Shown: positions 23,954 to 31,855, counted from the stretch's first letter. The stretch is DNA of 34,267 nucleotides from Crocinitomicaceae bacterium (GCA_024639505.1 JAHEIE010000006.1:1-34267); one strand, 5' to 3'. The notes: generated by a model from the letters alone, not told the origin. Numbers and translations are program-made.

Positions 23954-24997
23954 ATGTTGGATATAAAATTACTTTCTGAAATTTGTGAAACTCCGGGAGC
24001 GCCTGGCTTTGAGGATAGAGTTAGAAAGCTTGTATTGAAAGAAATAAAATCTTTGGTAGATGAGATTACTATTGATAATTTGGGAAATGTAACAGCAATT
24101 AAAAAAGGAAGAGATAGCTCCAAAAAAGTAATGTTGGGTGCACACATGGATGAAATAGGATTTATTGTAACGCACATAGACGATAATGGGTTTGTTAGGT
24201 TTCATACCTTAGGAGGATTTGATCCAAAAACATTGACAGCCCAAAGAGTTATTGTACACGGAAAAAAAGATTTGGTGGGTGTAATGGGATCAAAACCAAT
24301 ACACGTAATGAGCCCAGAAGAAAAAAATAAAGTGCCTAAAACAACTGACTACTTTATCGATATGGGAATGAATAAGAAAGAGGTAGAGAAGTACATAGAA
24401 ATTGGCAATCCAATTACGAGAGAAAGAGGATTGATTGAGATGGGGGATTGTGTCAACTGTAAGTCGATAGACAATAGAGTTTCTGTGTTTATTTTGATTG
24501 AAGTTTTGAAAGAACTAAAATCAATTCCTTATGATGTATATGCTGTATTTACTGTACAAGAAGAGGTGGGTTTGAGAGGAGCTAATGTTTCTGCATTGAA
24601 CATTAATCCAGATTTTGGATTTGGAATTGACACAACCATTGCCTTTGATGTTCCTGGTGCAGCTGCTCATGAAAAAGTAACTGAACTTGGCAAAGGAACA
24701 GCGATCAAAATCATGGATTCGCAAACTATTTGTGATCATAGAATGGTGTCATTTATGAAGAAAACAGCCGATAAAAATAACATTACTTGGCAGCCAGAAA
24801 TATTGACAGCAGGAGGAACGGATACAGCAGGAATTCAAAGAATGACTCCTGGAGGTTCTATTGCTGGTGCAATTTCTATTCCTACACGTCACATTCATCA
24901 GTCCATTGAAATGGCTAACAAAAAAGATATCCGAGGTAGTATAGATATCTTAGTAGCTTGTTTGACTGAGATTGATACGTACGATTGGAGTTTTTAA
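23954..24997 (+). CDS. M42-family metallo-aminopeptidase
   Basis: 347 aa. Two-metal site residues are all visible: H64 and D66 in LGAHMDEIGF, bridging D173 in KSIDNRV, E203/E204 in TVQEEVGLRGA (catalytic base and ligand), D226 in GIDTT and H315 in SIPTRHIHQS. ILTAGGTDTAG is the usual active-site loop. Family members (DAP, TET, PepA-like, endoglucanase-misnamed) form large cytosolic dodecamers that trim peptides. Which N-terminal residue is preferred cannot be read. It begins 5 nt after mreD and so is likely co-transcribed. Its TAA abuts the convergent TAG of the dioxygenase gene with no gap. Confidence 0.93.
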   Translation: MLDIKLLSEICETPGAPGFEDRVRKLVLKEIKSLVDEITIDNLGNVTAIKKGRDSSKKVMLGAHMDEIGFIVTHIDDNGFVRFHTLGGFDPKTLTAQRVIVHGKKDLVGVMGSKPIHVMSPEEKNKVPKTTDYFIDMGMNKKEVEKYIEIGNPITRERGLIEMGDCVNCKSIDNRVSVFILIEVLKELKSIPYDVYAVFTVQEEVGLRGANVSALNINPDFGFGIDTTIAFDVPGAAAHEKVTELGKGTAIKIMDSQTICDHRMVSFMKKTADKNNITWQPEILTAGGTDTAGIQRMTPGGSIAGAISIPTRHIHQSIEMANKKDIRGSIDILVACLTEIDTYDWSF

Positions 24998-25936
24998 CTA
25001 AACCTCAGTCAATATTTTTATTTCTTCTAAATTGGTTACTCCCCAATTGTCTTGTTCTTCTTGACTCCATAGTGCTGGGAAGAAAATTCGTTTTTGATAT
25101 TTAGGGTGCATGTATTTGTGCCAATCGCTTCCACCTGTTGCAGCAGCTTCCCCCAGGTATTTTGCAGCTGCGTGATAGTGGTGCATCACCCATTTTATAT
25201 TCACAGTGTAGTCGTAATGTCTCATCGCATTTACCAGTGTAACATTACTCTGAAACTCCTCGGGCAATTCTTTGAATTTTGTCCAAAGATTTACTGTGTT
25301 GTAGTCTTTCATGAAGTCAATCAATTCCTTTTTGTACTTTTTTTCAAAATTAACCAAAAGGGCATTTTTCTTTCCTGTTTTAAAGTCTTTTCCAGCTGCT
25401 TGCCAATACATATGCTCAAACGCATGTTCGTATGGAGTATCTCGGTCAATTGTTGCTCTAAATCGAAGGTCAATTAGATTTATGAGTTCGGTAGAAGCAA
25501 TTTCTATTTGGCGATACTGTGCGCTTTGAAAACCACTTGCTGGCGTAAGTGTATCACGAAACTTCATGTATTGTTCTAGCTCCATTCCATCGCCCATTAC
25601 GGTAAAAGAATTAGCGAGCACATCAAAATATCTGCTTATTCTTCCAAGGTGCATCGTAAATTTTTCAGGCTGAATTTCTTTTTTATCAGCAATCTGTCCG
25701 ATTTCCCATAGGATCATTTTAAACAACAATTCATTCACCTGATGATACATGATGAATACCATTTCGTCTTTCAACTGGGTTCTTTGTGTTTGTAAACTTA
25801 GGAGTGCGTCTACCTGAGCAAAATCCCAATATGTCATAGGTTCCGCGTGTAATAATCCCGACAAATGAACATCTGGGTTTTGTCCCATTGCTTCGTATTT
25901 TTTGTCTATTGCGGCTAATAATTCTTCTCTTGTCAT
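24998..25936 (-). CDS. Tryptophan 2,3-dioxygenase family protein
   Basis: 312 aa, all-helical heme enzyme. Motifs match the family: DEMVFIMYHQVNELLFKM (substrate-side His at H65), FRDTLTPASGFQSAQYRQIE (R127) and the heme ligand H253, 14 residues before T267 of ATGGS, the same spacing as H240-T254 in the Xanthomonas enzyme. It opens the indole ring of tryptophan to N-formylkynurenine. No other kynurenine-pathway gene is present in the window. It lies last of three dioxygenase genes on this strand, after a paired palindromic repeat. Its C-terminal half (WHKYMHPKYQKRIFFPALWS) is characteristic of the Bacteroidota branch as I recall. Confidence 0.87.
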   Translation of the reverse strand: MTREELLAAIDKKYEAMGQNPDVHLSGLLHAEPMTYWDFAQVDALLSLQTQRTQLKDEMVFIMYHQVNELLFKMILWEIGQIADKKEIQPEKFTMHLGRISRYFDVLANSFTVMGDGMELEQYMKFRDTLTPASGFQSAQYRQIEIASTELINLIDLRFRATIDRDTPYEHAFEHMYWQAAGKDFKTGKKNALLVNFEKKYKKELIDFMKDYNTVNLWTKFKELPEEFQSNVTLVNAMRHYDYTVNIKWVMHHYHAAAKYLGEAAATGGSDWHKYMHPKYQKRIFFPALWSQEEQDNWGVTNLEEIKILTEV

Positions 25937-25958
25937 AATACTAATTTTCCCAACCTAT

Positions 25959-26037
25959 CCTTCCCTAAGGGAAGGGAATATTCTCACGAAATATTCTTTT
26001 GTCTAAATAAATATTTGTTTCCTTCCCTTAGGGAAGG
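25959..26037. repeat. Paired palindromic repeat between the two dioxygenase genes
   Basis: Two 17-nt perfect hairpins, CCTTCCCT-N-AGGGAAGG, at 25959-25975 and 26021-26037, have opposite centre bases (A and T). They are the cores of two larger inverted arms, 25949-25976 and 26021-26050, which share further flanking sequence (CCCAACCTATCC against GGGTTAGGGATGGG). The structure is REPIN-like. It fills the gap between the hpd stop and the tryptophan dioxygenase start. Confidence 0.8.
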
Positions 26038-26052
26038 GTTAGGGATGGGATT

Positions 26053-27210
26053 TTACAATGTCCCTCTCTTAGCCTGCTCTCTTTCAATAGATTCGAACAA
26101 AGCTTTGAAGTTTCCAGCTCCAAATCCTCTTGCTCCCATTCTTTGAATTACTTCAAAAAACAGAGTTGGTCTGTCTTCAATTGGCTTGGTAAAAATCTGA
26201 AGCAAGTATCCTTCTTCATCGGCATCAATCATAATACCTAATGATTTAAGTTTTTCAATATCTTCAGTTAATTCATGATTATGTTCTTGTAATCTTCCTG
26301 GAACTGCCTTATAATATTCTTCTGGCGGTGTAGATAAAAACTCAATTCCTCGTGCTCTCATTTTCGCAACAGTATCCAAAATGTCATTCGTTGCAACTGC
26401 GATATGCTGTACTCCCGGACCTTCATAAAAGTCGATGTATTCTTCAATCTGAGACTTCTTTTTACCCTCAGCTGGTTCGTTAATTGGGAATTTTATTCTT
26501 CCATTTCCGTTACTCATTACCTTACTCATAAGAGCCGAATATTCGGTTGTAATTTGCTTATCATCAAAAGATAAAAAGTTTACAAACCCCATTACATCTT
26601 CGTACCACTTTACCCAAATATTCATCTCGTTCCAACCTACATTCCCTACCATGTGATCGATAAATTTAAGTCCAACTGGTTCTGGATTATAATCCGATTC
26701 CCATTTTTCGTAACCTGGTAAAAACTCTCCTGTGTAGTTTTTTCTTTCTACAAACATATGAACCGTTTCCCCGTAAGTGTAAATTCCTGCTCTCACAACT
26801 TCACCGTGTTCATCTTTCTCCACAGTTGGCTCCATGTATGATTTTGCCCCTCTTTTGGTCGTTTCTTCCCATGATTTTTTAGCATCATCAACCCACAACG
26901 CAACAAATTTTACACCATCACCGTGTTTGGCTAAGTGCTCATTCATCCATGATTTCGAGTTGAGTGGGGTAGTCAGTACAATTCTTATTTTGTCTTGTTT
27001 CAATACGTATGAAGAATAATCTCTACACCCAGTTTCTAAACCTTTGTAGGCATGAGATTGAAATCCAAAGGCAGTTTTATAAAAGTGTGCTGCTTGTTTG
27101 GCGTTTCCCACAATAAATTCTACATAATCCGTTCCCAGAAGCGGCAAGAAATCTTGCGCTCCCTCAAATATTTTTTCTAGTCCGTATTCTACGTTTTTAA
27201 TATCGCTCAT
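26053..27210 (-). CDS. hpd: 4-Hydroxyphenylpyruvate dioxygenase
   Basis: 385 aa. Two vicinal-oxygen-chelate domains are visible, the second catalytic. Iron ligands H186 (FIDHMVGNV), H269 (GPGVQHIAVATND) and E353 (LFFEVIQRMG) are all in place, and the C-terminal RGFGAGNFKALFESIEREQ matches the family gate helix. It turns 4-hydroxyphenylpyruvate to homogentisate in tyrosine breakdown. It lies downstream of the next enzyme of the pathway, homogentisate dioxygenase, with an 81-nt gap. Confidence 0.96.
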   Translation of the reverse strand: MSDIKNVEYGLEKIFEGAQDFLPLLGTDYVEFIVGNAKQAAHFYKTAFGFQSHAYKGLETGCRDYSSYVLKQDKIRIVLTTPLNSKSWMNEHLAKHGDGVKFVALWVDDAKKSWEETTKRGAKSYMEPTVEKDEHGEVVRAGIYTYGETVHMFVERKNYTGEFLPGYEKWESDYNPEPVGLKFIDHMVGNVGWNEMNIWVKWYEDVMGFVNFLSFDDKQITTEYSALMSKVMSNGNGRIKFPINEPAEGKKKSQIEEYIDFYEGPGVQHIAVATNDILDTVAKMRARGIEFLSTPPEEYYKAVPGRLQEHNHELTEDIEKLKSLGIMIDADEEGYLLQIFTKPIEDRPTLFFEVIQRMGARGFGAGNFKALFESIEREQAKRGTL

Positions 27211-27221
27211 AATTCTTTTGA

Positions 27222-27326
27222 TTAGCTAGTTTTATTTAAGTTATAATTTTTATTGGCTAATTGGCATACTTTCTCAATTTGCTCTTCTGTTTTAATGGTC
27301 AAGCCAAGATTTGTAATAATCCCCAT
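27222..27326 (-). other. Short open frame spanning the hmgA-hpd junction
   Basis: A 34-aa frame from the ATG at 27326 to the TAA at 27222 overlaps the last 35 nt of the homogentisate dioxygenase gene in another frame and then fills most of the gap to hpd. The product (MGIITNLGLTIK... KVCQLANKNYNLNK) has a balanced amino-acid mix. No known family; it may be chance. Confidence 0.2.
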
Positions 27327-28452
27327 CTTGCAATTTCACAGCTTCCTCCGTCACCATCAACGGTTTAAAAGTATCTACCATTACGGCTAATTCTTGAGTT
27401 TCTTTTTTCCCAATACTTTTTTCCATAGTTCCTGGGTGAGGTCCGTGTGGAATTCCTGCAGGATGCAAAGTTATCTGCCCTTGTTCAATGTTGTTTCTGC
27501 TCATAAAATCACCATCTACATAATACAACACTTCGTCAGAATCTATATTGCTGTGGTTGTATGGAGCAGGAACTGCCTGCGGATGATAATCGTATAGTCT
27601 GGGGACAAATGAGCAGATAACAAACGTATCTGTCTCGAATGTTTGGTGAACAGGAGGCGGTTGGTGCACTCTTCCAGTAATGGGTTCAAAATCGTGAATC
27701 GAGAATTTATAGGGAAAATTATATCCATCCCAACCCACTACACTAAAAGGGTGAGCTGCATAATTATACTCATGAATCATGTCTTGTTTTTTCACTTTTA
27801 CCAAAAAATCTCCTTGCTCGTCAAAAGTCTCTAATTCTGAAGGCCCGTGAAGATCTCTTTCGCAAAATGGAGAATGTTCTAGGTGCTGCCCAAACCAATT
27901 TCGGTATCTTTTTGGCGTATAAATAGGGCTTTTAGATTCTACGATAAACAATCTATTGTCTTCATTATCAAAGTTTATTTGATAAATCATGCCTCTTGGT
28001 ATAACCAAATAATCACCGTATTCAAAATCAATATTTCCCAACATTGTTCTCAGTTTTCCAGTTCCTTTGTGGATGAATATCACTTCGTCACTGTCAGTGT
28101 TTTTGTAAAAATATTCGGTCAATGATTGTTTCGGAGCAGCCAATGTAATTTGACAATCCGAATTCATCAACACACATTTTCTACTTTCCAGGAAATCATT
28201 GATTGGCGGAACTTTGTATCCTTTAAGAGAAATGGATTTCATGTTCTTCGCCACAGCAATTTTAGGTTCTACGGAGTAAGATTTTACTACTTCTTTCACC
28301 TGAGTTGGTCTCTGGGTGTGGTACAAAAGTGATGACATTCCATCAAATCCAATAGTGCCGAAAAGCTCTTCGTAATAAAAATCTCCGTTTGGTTTTTTGA
28401 AAACGGTGTGTCGTTTAGGTGGGATATTCCCAAGTGTGTGGTATCTAGGCAT
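27292..28452 (-). CDS. hmgA: Homogentisate 1,2-dioxygenase, short bacterial clade
   Basis: 386 aa, a double-cupin enzyme. It is shorter than the roughly 440-aa human and Pseudomonas enzymes and belongs to a shorter bacterial branch. Visible pieces are MPRYHTLGNIPPKRHTVF, an N-terminal cupin (DEVIFIHKGTG), RVHQPPPVHQTF, HSNIDSDEVLYYVDGDF and HPAGIPHGPHPG; the last three should give the iron ligands (His, Glu, His). The His-to-Glu spacing differs by one from that of the human enzyme, which I take as a clade feature. It cleaves homogentisate to maleylacetoacetate. It is first of the hmgA-hpd-dioxygenase run. Fumarylacetoacetase and the isomerase are not in the window. Confidence 0.9.
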   Translation of the reverse strand: MPRYHTLGNIPPKRHTVFKKPNGDFYYEELFGTIGFDGMSSLLYHTQRPTQVKEVVKSYSVEPKIAVAKNMKSISLKGYKVPPINDFLESRKCVLMNSDCQITLAAPKQSLTEYFYKNTDSDEVIFIHKGTGKLRTMLGNIDFEYGDYLVIPRGMIYQINFDNEDNRLFIVESKSPIYTPKRYRNWFGQHLEHSPFCERDLHGPSELETFDEQGDFLVKVKKQDMIHEYNYAAHPFSVVGWDGYNFPYKFSIHDFEPITGRVHQPPPVHQTFETDTFVICSFVPRLYDYHPQAVPAPYNHSNIDSDEVLYYVDGDFMSRNNIEQGQITLHPAGIPHGPHPGTMEKSIGKKETQELAVMVDTFKPLMVTEEAVKLQDGDYYKSWLDH

Positions 28453-28592
28453 GTTTAAATGTAATAAATTAATAGGAGTTTTAAATAAAATATAGGCGTA
28501 AAAAACCCTATTACTCTGGATTTTTGATAATCACAGAAAGCAGTAACGAAAAGATATTTTCCCAGCTTGTTTTCATTTAAAATTGGTTTGAT

Positions 28593-28617
28593 AAAAAAGA
28601 ATTGAGTCTTCTTTTTT
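28593..28617 (-). terminator. AT-rich hairpin, possible terminator of the small lipoprotein
   Basis: AAAAAAGAA (28593-28601) pairs with TTCTTTTTT (28609-28617) around a 7-nt loop. On the minus strand it follows the lipoprotein stop by 58 nt. It contains only one G-C pair, so the call is weak. Confidence 0.3.
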
Positions 28618-28674
28618 AATCGATTCTAAAATTAAGAAAAATTCCCGACAAGTTTTACCTGATAAATATCAGTT

Positions 28675-28944
28675 TTATTGAATCATTTCATCCAGCGGAA
28701 GTGCCGCATCCGGACAATTTTTTTCCATGCCTTTCATAATTTTGGCTTGGTCTAGATTCGAAAATTCTTCACGCGCGTTTATCTCATCAGAACATTCTAT
28801 TACTTCCAAAAAGTTGCCTTTCTCTTTGTCAAATGTTTTTAAGCAATTGCATCTAGCTTCAATCGCTTGTTCTAATAGAGGTTTCTCTTCTTGGCATTGA
28901 GTTAAAATAAAGAGTGAAAAGATGAAGAAAATTGATTTTTTCAT
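28675..28944 (-). CDS. Small lipoprotein of unknown function
   Basis: 89 aa. The signal peptide MKKSIFFIFSLFILTQC ends in lipobox LTQC, lipidated C17. The mature 73 residues are acidic and helical-looking, with three further cysteines (C32, C34 and C51, and one more near C76). CNCLKTFD near the start may form disulfides. No family recognised. It has its own -7 box (28966-28973) and lies alone between hmgA and the divergent thiL. Envelope location is certain only as far as the lipobox is. Confidence 0.72.
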   Translation of the reverse strand: MKKSIFFIFSLFILTQCQEEKPLLEQAIEARCNCLKTFDKEKGNFLEVIECSDEINAREEFSNLDQAKIMKGMEKNCPDAALPLDEMIQ

Positions 28945-28965
28945 TGTTTTAGTACGTTAGTTTAA

Positions 28966-28973
28966 CAAAAATA
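28966..28973 (-). promoter_or_regulatory. -7 box TATTTTTG of the small lipoprotein
   Basis: The plus strand reads CAAAAATA, which on the minus strand is TATTTTTG, 21 nt before the ATG at 28944. This is a motif match in an AT-rich spacer. Confidence 0.5.
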
Positions 28974-29108
28974 AAAAATATCCGGTCATTCCGTGCTTTA
29001 TGAGGAATCTGTTTGTGAACTACTCAATTTACAATCAGACTCGTAATTTAGCTCTAGGTGGCTAAGTTTTTTATTTTTTTAGAATTGAAATAAACTGATA
29101 ATAATCCT

Positions 29109-29116
29109 TAATTTTG
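29109..29116 (+). promoter_or_regulatory. -7 box TAATTTTG directly before thiL
   Basis: TAATTTTG ends 4 nt before the thiL ATG. With the usual distance to the start site the transcript would begin at or one base from the A of ATG, giving a leaderless mRNA. Confidence 0.5.
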
Positions 29117-29120
29117 CGGT

Positions 29121-30194
29121 ATGGAAAACAAAACAACTGCATTAAGCGAATTGGGAGAATTTGGGTTTATTAATAGACTCATGGAAAAGATAAAAATCAC
29201 AGACAAATCTGTGATTAAGGGAATTGGAGATGATGCCGCAGTATTAGATTTTGGGAATAAAAAAACGGTAATTTCTACCGATACACTTACCGAAGGAGTG
29301 CATTTTGATATTTCCTATACACCACTGAAACATTTGGGATACAAAGCAGTTGTGGTGAATGTCTCGGATATTTTTGCGATGAACGCTCAGCCAAAAGCTA
29401 TTACGGTTGCTTTGAGTTTTTCGAGCCGATATCCAGTGGAAGCAATAGACGAATTGTACGAAGGAATATTGCTGGCAGCCAATATGTATGGAGTGGAAGT
29501 GATTGGTGGAGATACTACAACTTCCTTGTCAGGATTGATTATCAATATTACCGCAATTGGCGAGGCTAATGAAGAAGATTTGGTGTATAGAAATGGGGCC
29601 AAAGAGAATGATTTGTTAGTTGTGACTGGAGATTTGGGAAGTGCTTACGTTGGTTTGCAATTGTTGGAAAGAGAAAAGAAAGTATTCAAGGCAAATGATA
29701 AAATTCAACCTGATTTGGAAGGAAATGATTATGTTTTGGAGCGGTTTTTAAAACCAGAAGCAAGAGCAGATATTATCGAATTGTTGCAAAAAATGGACGT
29801 GAAACCAACTAGTATGATTGATATTTCGGATGGTTTGGCTTCAGAGATTTTTCATATTTGTACTCAAAGCGAAGTTGGGTGTAGTGTTTATGAAGATAAA
29901 TTGCCAATTGATCCTCAAACGGTTCTCACGGCTCAAGATTTTGGAATGTCGCCAACAATTGTCGCTCTGAATGGAGGTGAAGATTATGAATTGTTGTTTA
30001 CGATAAAACAAGAAGATTTTGAAAAAGTAAAAGGAAATCCTCACATGAGTATTATTGGACACATGACGGACAAAAATACTGGAGTGAATTTGGTAACAAG
30101 AGACAATTCTTCAACACCACTTACCGCTCAGGGTTGGGACGCTTTTTTGAAAAGAGAATCTGATGAAGAGTTGAAGGAGAAAGAGGAAGAGTAA
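29121..30194 (+). CDS. thiL: Thiamine-monophosphate kinase
   Basis: 357 aa. AIR-synthase/PurM-fold kinase with ELGEFGFINRL, IGDDAAVLDFGNKKTVISTDTLTEGVHFD (metal- and ATP-binding Asp residues), VNVSDIFAMNAQPKAITVALS, VIGGDTTTSLSGLIINITAIG and DISDGLASEIFHI. The final NGGEDYELLFTI is the family's C-terminal motif. It phosphorylates thiamine monophosphate to the diphosphate cofactor. The C-terminus ends in a Glu/Lys-rich tail. Single gene, with no other thiamine gene nearby and no TPP riboswitch visible upstream. The start is fixed by the -7 box immediately before it. Confidence 0.95.
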   Translation: MENKTTALSELGEFGFINRLMEKIKITDKSVIKGIGDDAAVLDFGNKKTVISTDTLTEGVHFDISYTPLKHLGYKAVVVNVSDIFAMNAQPKAITVALSFSSRYPVEAIDELYEGILLAANMYGVEVIGGDTTTSLSGLIINITAIGEANEEDLVYRNGAKENDLLVVTGDLGSAYVGLQLLEREKKVFKANDKIQPDLEGNDYVLERFLKPEARADIIELLQKMDVKPTSMIDISDGLASEIFHICTQSEVGCSVYEDKLPIDPQTVLTAQDFGMSPTIVALNGGEDYELLFTIKQEDFEKVKGNPHMSIIGHMTDKNTGVNLVTRDNSSTPLTAQGWDAFLKRESDEELKEKEEE

Positions 30195-30557
30195 GTTCCA
30201 GTTAGGGTTAGAGACATTTTGAACAAGTTCAAAACCCTCAGCTTTGTATTGTATTTCTTCATCTTTCATTTCGGCCTCCGATCGGGAATATTTCACATTA
30301 CTTACTCAGACAATATTTCAATGAATGGGTATCCTGAAATGAATTCAGGATGACTCGAATTATTTTTCATCTATCATTCCAAATCAAGTTTGGAATGACA
30401 CATTTTGGTTTTTTATTCTACAATATATTTTATCAATTAGATTTACTAAAATAAACATCCCTTAATTGGCTAAATCTAGAGATGGCAAGATCATTTTTTT
30501 GTAAGGTGGGTTTACTTTCTTTTACAATCAAAAATCAATTCTGACCTGCATCAATAA
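30195..30557. other. Gene-free spacer between thiL and the acetyltransferase
   Basis: 363 bp without a gene I can support. It holds an 8-bp inverted repeat TTTTGAAC/GTTCAAAA at 30217-30234, just after thiL, and the paired palindromes annotated at 30331-30398. The rest is AT-rich. thiL and the acetyltransferase converge here, so this is a natural place for termination and for tolerated repeats. Confidence 0.6.
30331..30398. repeat. Two neighbouring palindromes of the TGTCATTCC type
   Basis: ATCCTGAA/TTCAGGAT pairs at 30331-30351 and TCATTCCAAA/TTTGGAATGA at 30374-30398. Read inward from the right, the second begins TGTCATTCC like the units at 1053 and 10073, with another loop sequence; the first reads GTCATCCTGAA on the minus strand. 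They look like diverged members of one dispersed repeat family. Confidence 0.65.
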
Positions 30558-31034
30558 TTAGCTCATTGATTTAATAATTTCCTTAAACTCATTCTTAAAT
30601 ATCTTTCCATTGTACCATTCTTTCTCAATAGTAGAATTGTACTTTTCGTAGAAATTTATTGCTGGCTCGTTCCAATCTAAAACTTGCCATTTAGCCAAAC
30701 TTACATTTAGCTTTTGAGCTTCTTCCAAGTATGCCTTAAAGAGTAATTTCCCTATTCCTTTTCCTCTTAATTCTTCTTTCACCACAAAATCTTCGAGGAA
30801 GAGCATTTTGCCTTTCCACGTGGAATAAGTCATGTAATAAAAAGCAATGCCAACAATTTCGTTTTCTTGCTCAGCTACAATGATATCAAAAATATGTTGG
30901 TCAAAATCCCTTTCGTAATCAGCTAAAGTTACGGTTACTTCTTCGGGTGCTTTTTCGTAAAGTGCAAGTTCTTTTACTAAATCAAGTACTGATTTTAAAT
31001 CAGATTTGGTTGCTTTTCTTAGGGATGTTTTCAT
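30558..31034 (-). CDS. GNAT acetyltransferase, SSAT-like
   Basis: 158 aa, one GNAT domain. The acetyl-CoA loop is RGKGIG (90-95), after LFLEDFVVKEEL. Features match the spermidine/spermine or thialysine acetyltransferase branch more than generic RimI-like proteins: ELALYEKAPEEVTVT, YSTWKGKMLFLED and WQVLDWNEPAINFYEKY with Y129 at the general-acid place. It probably acetylates a small polyamine or lysine-like amine in the cytoplasm; substrate not proven. Single gene, 54 nt downstream of ispD on the same strand. Confidence 0.85.
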   Translation of the reverse strand: MKTSLRKATKSDLKSVLDLVKELALYEKAPEEVTVTLADYERDFDQHIFDIIVAEQENEIVGIAFYYMTYSTWKGKMLFLEDFVVKEELRGKGIGKLLFKAYLEEAQKLNVSLAKWQVLDWNEPAINFYEKYNSTIEKEWYNGKIFKNEFKEIIKSMS

Positions 31035-31088
31035 GGGTTTGAAGATAGTGAAAATAAGTCACCCTTCGAGAGAGCCAAACGGTATATT

Positions 31089-31757
31089 TTACCGCAACAA
31101 TTCTCTAGCCACAATTAAATCAATAGGAGATGTAATTTTAATATTTTCTGGATTTCCTTTTACAGGATGAATGTCGTGCCCACTTGCTTCATAAACAGAA
31201 GCATCATCCGTAAATTTACGAGAGTATTCCTTGCAGTATGATTCCTTAATTAGTTGTGCGTTAAAATATTGTGGAGTTTGAACTTGCTTAACTAAACTTC
31301 TGTCTAAAATTTCATTTCGATGCTCTGTAATGTATCTCAGGCTGTTTACTGAGTCTTCTACAGGAATGGCCGAAAAGTAAGTTTGAGTCTCACGAAAACA
31401 GCGGGTAATTGTTCCTAATGAAACAAGTGGACGAACAGAGTCATGTATGCCTACAATTGCATTTCTGGGCACCAGTTCCAGTGCATTTTTAACAGAGTAA
31501 AATCTTTCGTTACCTCCTTTTACAGTTTTGTGGCTAAACTTAAAATTGTGATGCTGAATTAGTTCTTCCCAATATTCAATATAGTCGGGATGAAGTGAGA
31601 TAATAAATTCAATAGAACTGTCTGCTTCCAAGAATCTTTCTATCGTATGAAAAATGATAGGTTTGTCATTGATCTTAATAAATTGCTTTGGCAGGGGAGA
31701 GTTCATTCTTTTTCCAACTCCACCGGCTACAATTATTACGTAATGATTTGGATCCAT
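31089..31757 (-). CDS. ispD: 2-C-methyl-D-erythritol 4-phosphate cytidylyltransferase
   Basis: 222 aa from the ATG at 31757. The frame open to 31856 adds a Phe/Cys-rich stretch unlike the family and was rejected. Motifs: VIIVAGGVGKRMNSPLPKQF (CTP-binding loop with R17 and K24), GIHDSVRPLVS and FTDDASVYEASG. It joins CTP and methylerythritol phosphate in the non-mevalonate isoprenoid pathway, supplying precursors of undecaprenyl phosphate and quinones. Typical length. The next gene upstream, queA, has its own terminator, so ispD must have its own promoter; no TAnnTTTG box is visible. Confidence 0.92.
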   Translation of the reverse strand: MDPNHYVIIVAGGVGKRMNSPLPKQFIKINDKPIIFHTIERFLEADSSIEFIISLHPDYIEYWEELIQHHNFKFSHKTVKGGNERFYSVKNALELVPRNAIVGIHDSVRPLVSLGTITRCFRETQTYFSAIPVEDSVNSLRYITEHRNEILDRSLVKQVQTPQYFNAQLIKESYCKEYSRKFTDDASVYEASGHDIHPVKGNPENIKITSPIDLIVARELLR

Positions 31758-31855
31758 AATTTTTGCTTTGAATCTAAAGGTAATAAAAGTAAACCATCCG
31801 ACTGAAAATCCTAGTGTCAAATTCCTACAATAGAACCCCGCTAAAATTTTACACA

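Noticed and set aside
27292-28452. Loss of the iron-binding Glu in homogentisate dioxygenase because His-to-Glu spacing differs from the human enzyme
   Set aside because: The HSNxDxDEV pattern looks like a consistent feature of the shorter bacterial clade, and the other His motifs are intact.
28945-29120. TPP riboswitch upstream of thiL
   Set aside because: No CUGAGA-type core or matching stems are present, and the promoter box leaves no room for a leader.
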